A DNA stretch of 64,000 bases from Sialis fuliginosa (lineage: Eukaryota > Arthropoda > Insecta > Megaloptera > Sialidae): the NCBI GenBank assembly GCA_961205875.1, contig OY540816.1, forward strand, positions 16,998,701 through 17,062,700, written 5' to 3'. The notes under the pieces are model-generated. The model did not search any database. It saw only the letters and a program-made list of their open reading frames with translations, and had not been told where the DNA came from. Shown here piece by piece: positions 60,596 through 64,000 of this stretch; the first letter of the stretch is position 1; each line of letters opens with the position of its first letter. The position numbers were made by a program, and so were the translations under genes.

Positions 60596-60745
60596 AGACA
60601 TCATTAGGTAGATCAACCACAAAAAAAAATTCTCATCACAATTTTTCAACACAAATAACATATCGAAGATTTTTGGATTTTCAAAAAAATTTTATTCGTT
60701 AAAAAAATGGGAAAAAATTGTGGTTGATCTTCCTATTGATATGTC
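60596..60745. repeat. inverted repeat around ggtagatcaaccacaa
   Basis: The arm at 60596-60622 (gacatcattaggtagatc...) and the arm at 60718-60745 (...gatcttcctattgatatgtc) are near-perfect complements about 95 bases apart. Non-coding, family unknown. Confidence 0.5.
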
Positions 60746-62632
60746 TATTTTACAAAAAATTCCAAATCTGGCCATCAACCTTTAGGGGGTTTCAAATCAG
60801 AAAAAATAACATTTGGAATGGGATTAGTGACTCCAAAAACCCTGGGAAACGAAATTTAGTTTAATTTGCTACAAAACTCACAGCTGCCAGTTTTGTCACT
60901 TAAACTGAAAAAAGCCCTGCCAGTTAAGTGGTTAAAAACTATATATTTTTCAGTATTTATTTGTACATTTCGTTTAGAAATTTTTAAAAATTTTAATGGG
61001 TCTACAATAAATTGAAGCTATTTAAATATCGTCCAATAGATAACAAATCCAAAGCCTACTTCAATACATTACAAAGGATATCCAGTTGTATACATTTGTA
61101 CATACATCAGTGGAATCAATTGACTCCTAGTGACATCTACATTTACATTGACAATTCAAGAGATTGTCGTTATATCTACATGTTACTATATAGTACAAAA
61201 CTCGTCGGGCTGTTTGTAACGAGGTATTGATTTCGGCAAGTGATTTAGTTTATATTTACATGTTGGTTTTTATGTAGGTATGGTTGCCAACTGTTTAGGA
61301 CTATTATTTAGTTACATCAACACAGTTATTATTATTTTAGTTTTCATGTAATGATTTAATATGTAAACAATGGGTATTTGGTTTCGTGTTTATGATATTT
61401 TATATGTTACATTCGTCATGAATTAACAAAAATGTGAAAGTATCATTCAAAATCTGAATTTGACAATTTTTTGGTGTAAAATATAGTTTTTTTTTTCGTA
61501 AACAATATTTTTAAATTTATTCCACATGCCCATCTAAAAATGTCTTGACTTCTTAACCGGGCTATGTTTTTTTAGGCATTTTTTGGGAACTGAAAACGAA
61601 TATTTTGTTTATCGTCAAAAAATTATAAAAATGTAGTAAAATTATATAAATTTTGAGAGCCTCTCAGTCAAAACTATTATATAGACCATTCTCTTCAATT
61701 TGCTTTTTTTTGTATCGCTGTACGACCATTTTTGACCGAGTAATAATCTCCAAGGGCAGATTTGAAAAGTTTCATCTTCAAAAGTCATTAATTAAATTTG
61801 GTTAGAAAATAATTTTTTGATGATAGCAAAAATTTTTAGATTCAGCGAGCTTTTTTATTGTCAAATACGTTTTCAGCGCCCAAAAATACATAAGAAAAAT
61901 AGTCCGGTTTAGAGTACCTACAAGACTTTTTATGTTGGGGTGTGTAATTTATCGAATCCATATATCTTCATATGTTTTAAACTATTTTAAAGGATACAAT
62001 TTATTAAATTTGATAAACGAGCAGAACTTGTGAAAGTACAGGAAAATGCTGGTATATGACATTTAAAAAATGTATATTCTGTGATTGTGACAGCAGTAAT
62101 TTCATAATATTTATGGCGGCTATCAATAGTCCCTCAACGCGTAAAACAATACTTTTAAATGAAGACATTCGTGTTAGATATGGCTAATCAAAAATATTCA
62201 AAAAGATTTATTTGACAGCAAACTGAAATCTAAATATATAATATTATTCATTGTTGAAAGCAAATGACACATATCATAAATTATTTGTTAGTGCATTTAT
62301 TATGTCATAGAAGTCATAGATAATGCAAATATATATATACATACCATTTGATGGATTGTTACTGTTACTACTAAAACTGTTCTTTAAAAAGAATAATTAA
62401 TTATTTTTAAAAATTAAAGAGGATGAATTTTTTGAAATAGGCTATAAATAATATCGTCAGTTTAATTAATCTGAAAGGCTTATACGTTGCCCTAACATGT
62501 TTTAGTATTTCAAAGAAAATAAAAACAGTTGGCAATCCGAGTCCACCAGATACAATGCTCTTGAATACACATTTTTAATAACTGCACATTACATGCTGAT
62601 TATTTATTGTTATGATCTAGATCAGCGGCACT

Positions 62633-62696
62633 GAAACTTTTTCCGTCACGAACCAAATATCAATTTGGATTGCGACTTCTAGTTTCAGAACTACTG
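62633..62696. mobile_element. 64-bp hAT MITE remnant
   Basis: The left end CAGCGGCACTGAAACTTTTT then CGTCACGAACC, and the right end as complement CAGTAGTTCTGAAACTAG, are degenerate forms of the common hAT-MITE end. No duplication is evident. Confidence 0.5.
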
Positions 62697-63352
62697 ATAA
62701 ATAGGTATAGCTTCACCCTTTAGAATTCTCTATACGATAGTTATTATATAAATATATAATACCTCTTTTATAAATACGACATATAATAACAAACATTCAC
62801 ACCACAAACAGACAAAAATTTACAAATTATTTAGTTTATGTTGTTTATATTTATGTTTTGAGATGATATTAGCTATATTAAATCATATATAGAAAATACA
62901 AACTGTATTATCTATGTATAAAAATCGAAACATTGAAAAATGACGAGTTACATACAAAATAATTAATGTTCTCAACATAGTTTGAATACTACTGCTCGAA
63001 ACAGACGGAATAAAATATCAGGAGTTGGAAATAGAGAACGGATAAGCTATTTTTAGTATTGCAAAATCATATTTCAATGTTGATTTTATCTGTATTCATT
63101 ACATATTTATTAGATTTCCAAATGGGGCACAAAAAGTGAATCAATAAAATCATTAATAAAGAATAGCAATTTGGAAATTTCCACAAAAATATATACCATC
63201 CCTTGATTTACGCGCAATTGTATGAATTCAATATTTAGCTGCTATAAATCCAAATTATTGTAATGGAAAATTTTAAAAGTAATTAAATATTATTTCAGGT
63301 GTATAACATATATTATTTTAAACATCTACTGACTTTTGGGTATACTTGCAGT

Positions 63353-63596
63353 CAGGTCCTGAGAGAACTTCAATGGGGCCCGGGCCAAACATCATTTTGG
63401 GGCCCCCATACCTCTTCGTTTCACGAGCGTAAGGAAATTTTTAACTAATTCCATATTATCCTTAAATTTAGTTTGAACTCGTATCATGTAAGATAATATA
63501 AATTATAAATATTTATGTAAAGTATAAATTATTTTCGGGACCCTTGAAACCTAGGGGCCTTCCTAGCCCCCCTCTATCTGGGCCTGCGTACAGTAC
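63353..63596. mobile_element. GGGCCC-type hAT-like MITE, 244 bp
   Basis: The left end CAGGTCCTGAGAGAAC then ggggcccgggcc, and the right end as complement CAGGCCCAGATAGAGG then ggccccta, bound it. The flanks cttgcagt and cgtacagt match at 6 of 8 positions. It resembles the host element at 51183-52402. Confidence 0.55.
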
Positions 63597-64000
63597 ATGT
63601 TCATAGGAATGGGTGATGTGAATATTATCAAAGTACTTAATTTTTTTCTAATGTAAATAAATGTTCGTTAAAAATTATTTTGCAATTTTATCTGTTAATT
63701 AACGTGTTCAAATGGCCTTTGTATCTAATATAAAATAAACACTCAAAATAATGAATTGAGTAAATCGAGGAATGGTTTAATCTAAATGTATTAAAAGCAT
63801 ATTAAGACATTATGAATTCATCTATAACTAAAAGAAATCACAAAATAAATTAATTTCCTTTATTAAGTTATTTTATTTTGTTAGCATCTACATCACCTGT
63901 CAAGTCAAGAACTAGAAAAAGAAACAATAAAAGGTAGAAATATTACATTACTGGAAAAGATTTTATTTATACACCTAAAGATACTTTCAAAATTATTGGA

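Larger units (their letters stand above)
58033..64000. other. region without recognised gene
   Basis: No coding exon recognised. It could be a 5' intron of the CUB gene or intergenic. It contains the elements at 59353, 59928, 60395, 60596, 62633 and 63353. The rest is AT-rich. Confidence 0.45.

Noticed and set aside
1..64000. CRISPR arrays, bacterial operons, prophage
   Set aside because: Introns, polyadenylation signals and MITEs show eukaryotic DNA. No regularly spaced direct repeats of CRISPR type were seen.

Overview
The window is eukaryotic nuclear DNA, almost certainly from an insect. It is strongly AT-rich. Protein-coding genes have short GT-AG introns and are separated by long AT-rich stretches packed with small non-autonomous DNA transposons (MITEs). 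The protein families and transposon types fit an arthropod, and a sap-feeding hemipteran is plausible, but the sequence alone does not fix the order.

Layout. (1) 1-8.4 kb: no convincing protein gene, several inverted-repeat or hAT-type elements, and a GC-rich, promoter-like island near 4.75-4.93 kb. (2) 8.47-11.77 kb (+): an eight-exon gene for an 810-residue secreted or membrane protein with two tandem copies of a GPR158/179-like Cache + EGF ectodomain and a single C-terminal membrane helix in place of a seven-helix receptor core. (3) 11.8-19.5 kb: probable 3' UTR, then MITE-rich intergenic DNA. (4) 19.5-30.2 kb: a compact housekeeping cluster. MPC1 (-) and NDC1 (+) are head to head, NDC1 and WDR36/UTP21 (-) are tail to tail, and WDR36 (-) and DDX18 (+) are head to head. 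(5) 30.2-39.5 kb: intergenic, with a second GC-rich island at about 31.4 kb and a hAT MITE with a perfect target duplication. (6) 39.5-57.7 kb (-): a large gene for a single-pass membrane protein with five CUB domains and one LDL-receptor class A repeat, resembling neuronal receptor auxiliary proteins of the SOL-1/Neto type. Its 5' end lies beyond the recognisable exons. Its large introns hold most of the transposons. (7) 57.7-64 kb: no gene recognised, several MITEs.

WDR36 (small-subunit processome) and DDX18 (large-subunit assembly helicase) share one 437-bp intergenic region, so two ribosome-biogenesis genes may share a promoter. MPC1 and NDC1 share a similar 448-bp spacer.

The most unusual observations are the tandem Cache-EGF protein without a receptor core; a phase-compatible alternative exon in the CUB gene that encodes a different membrane helix and whose stop codon straddles the splice junction; a nested transposon in which a long foldback element sits inside a hAT-like element with an intact 8-bp duplication; and several MITE families each proved by exact 8-9 bp target duplications. 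No CRISPR array, tRNA, rRNA or viral gene was recognised.
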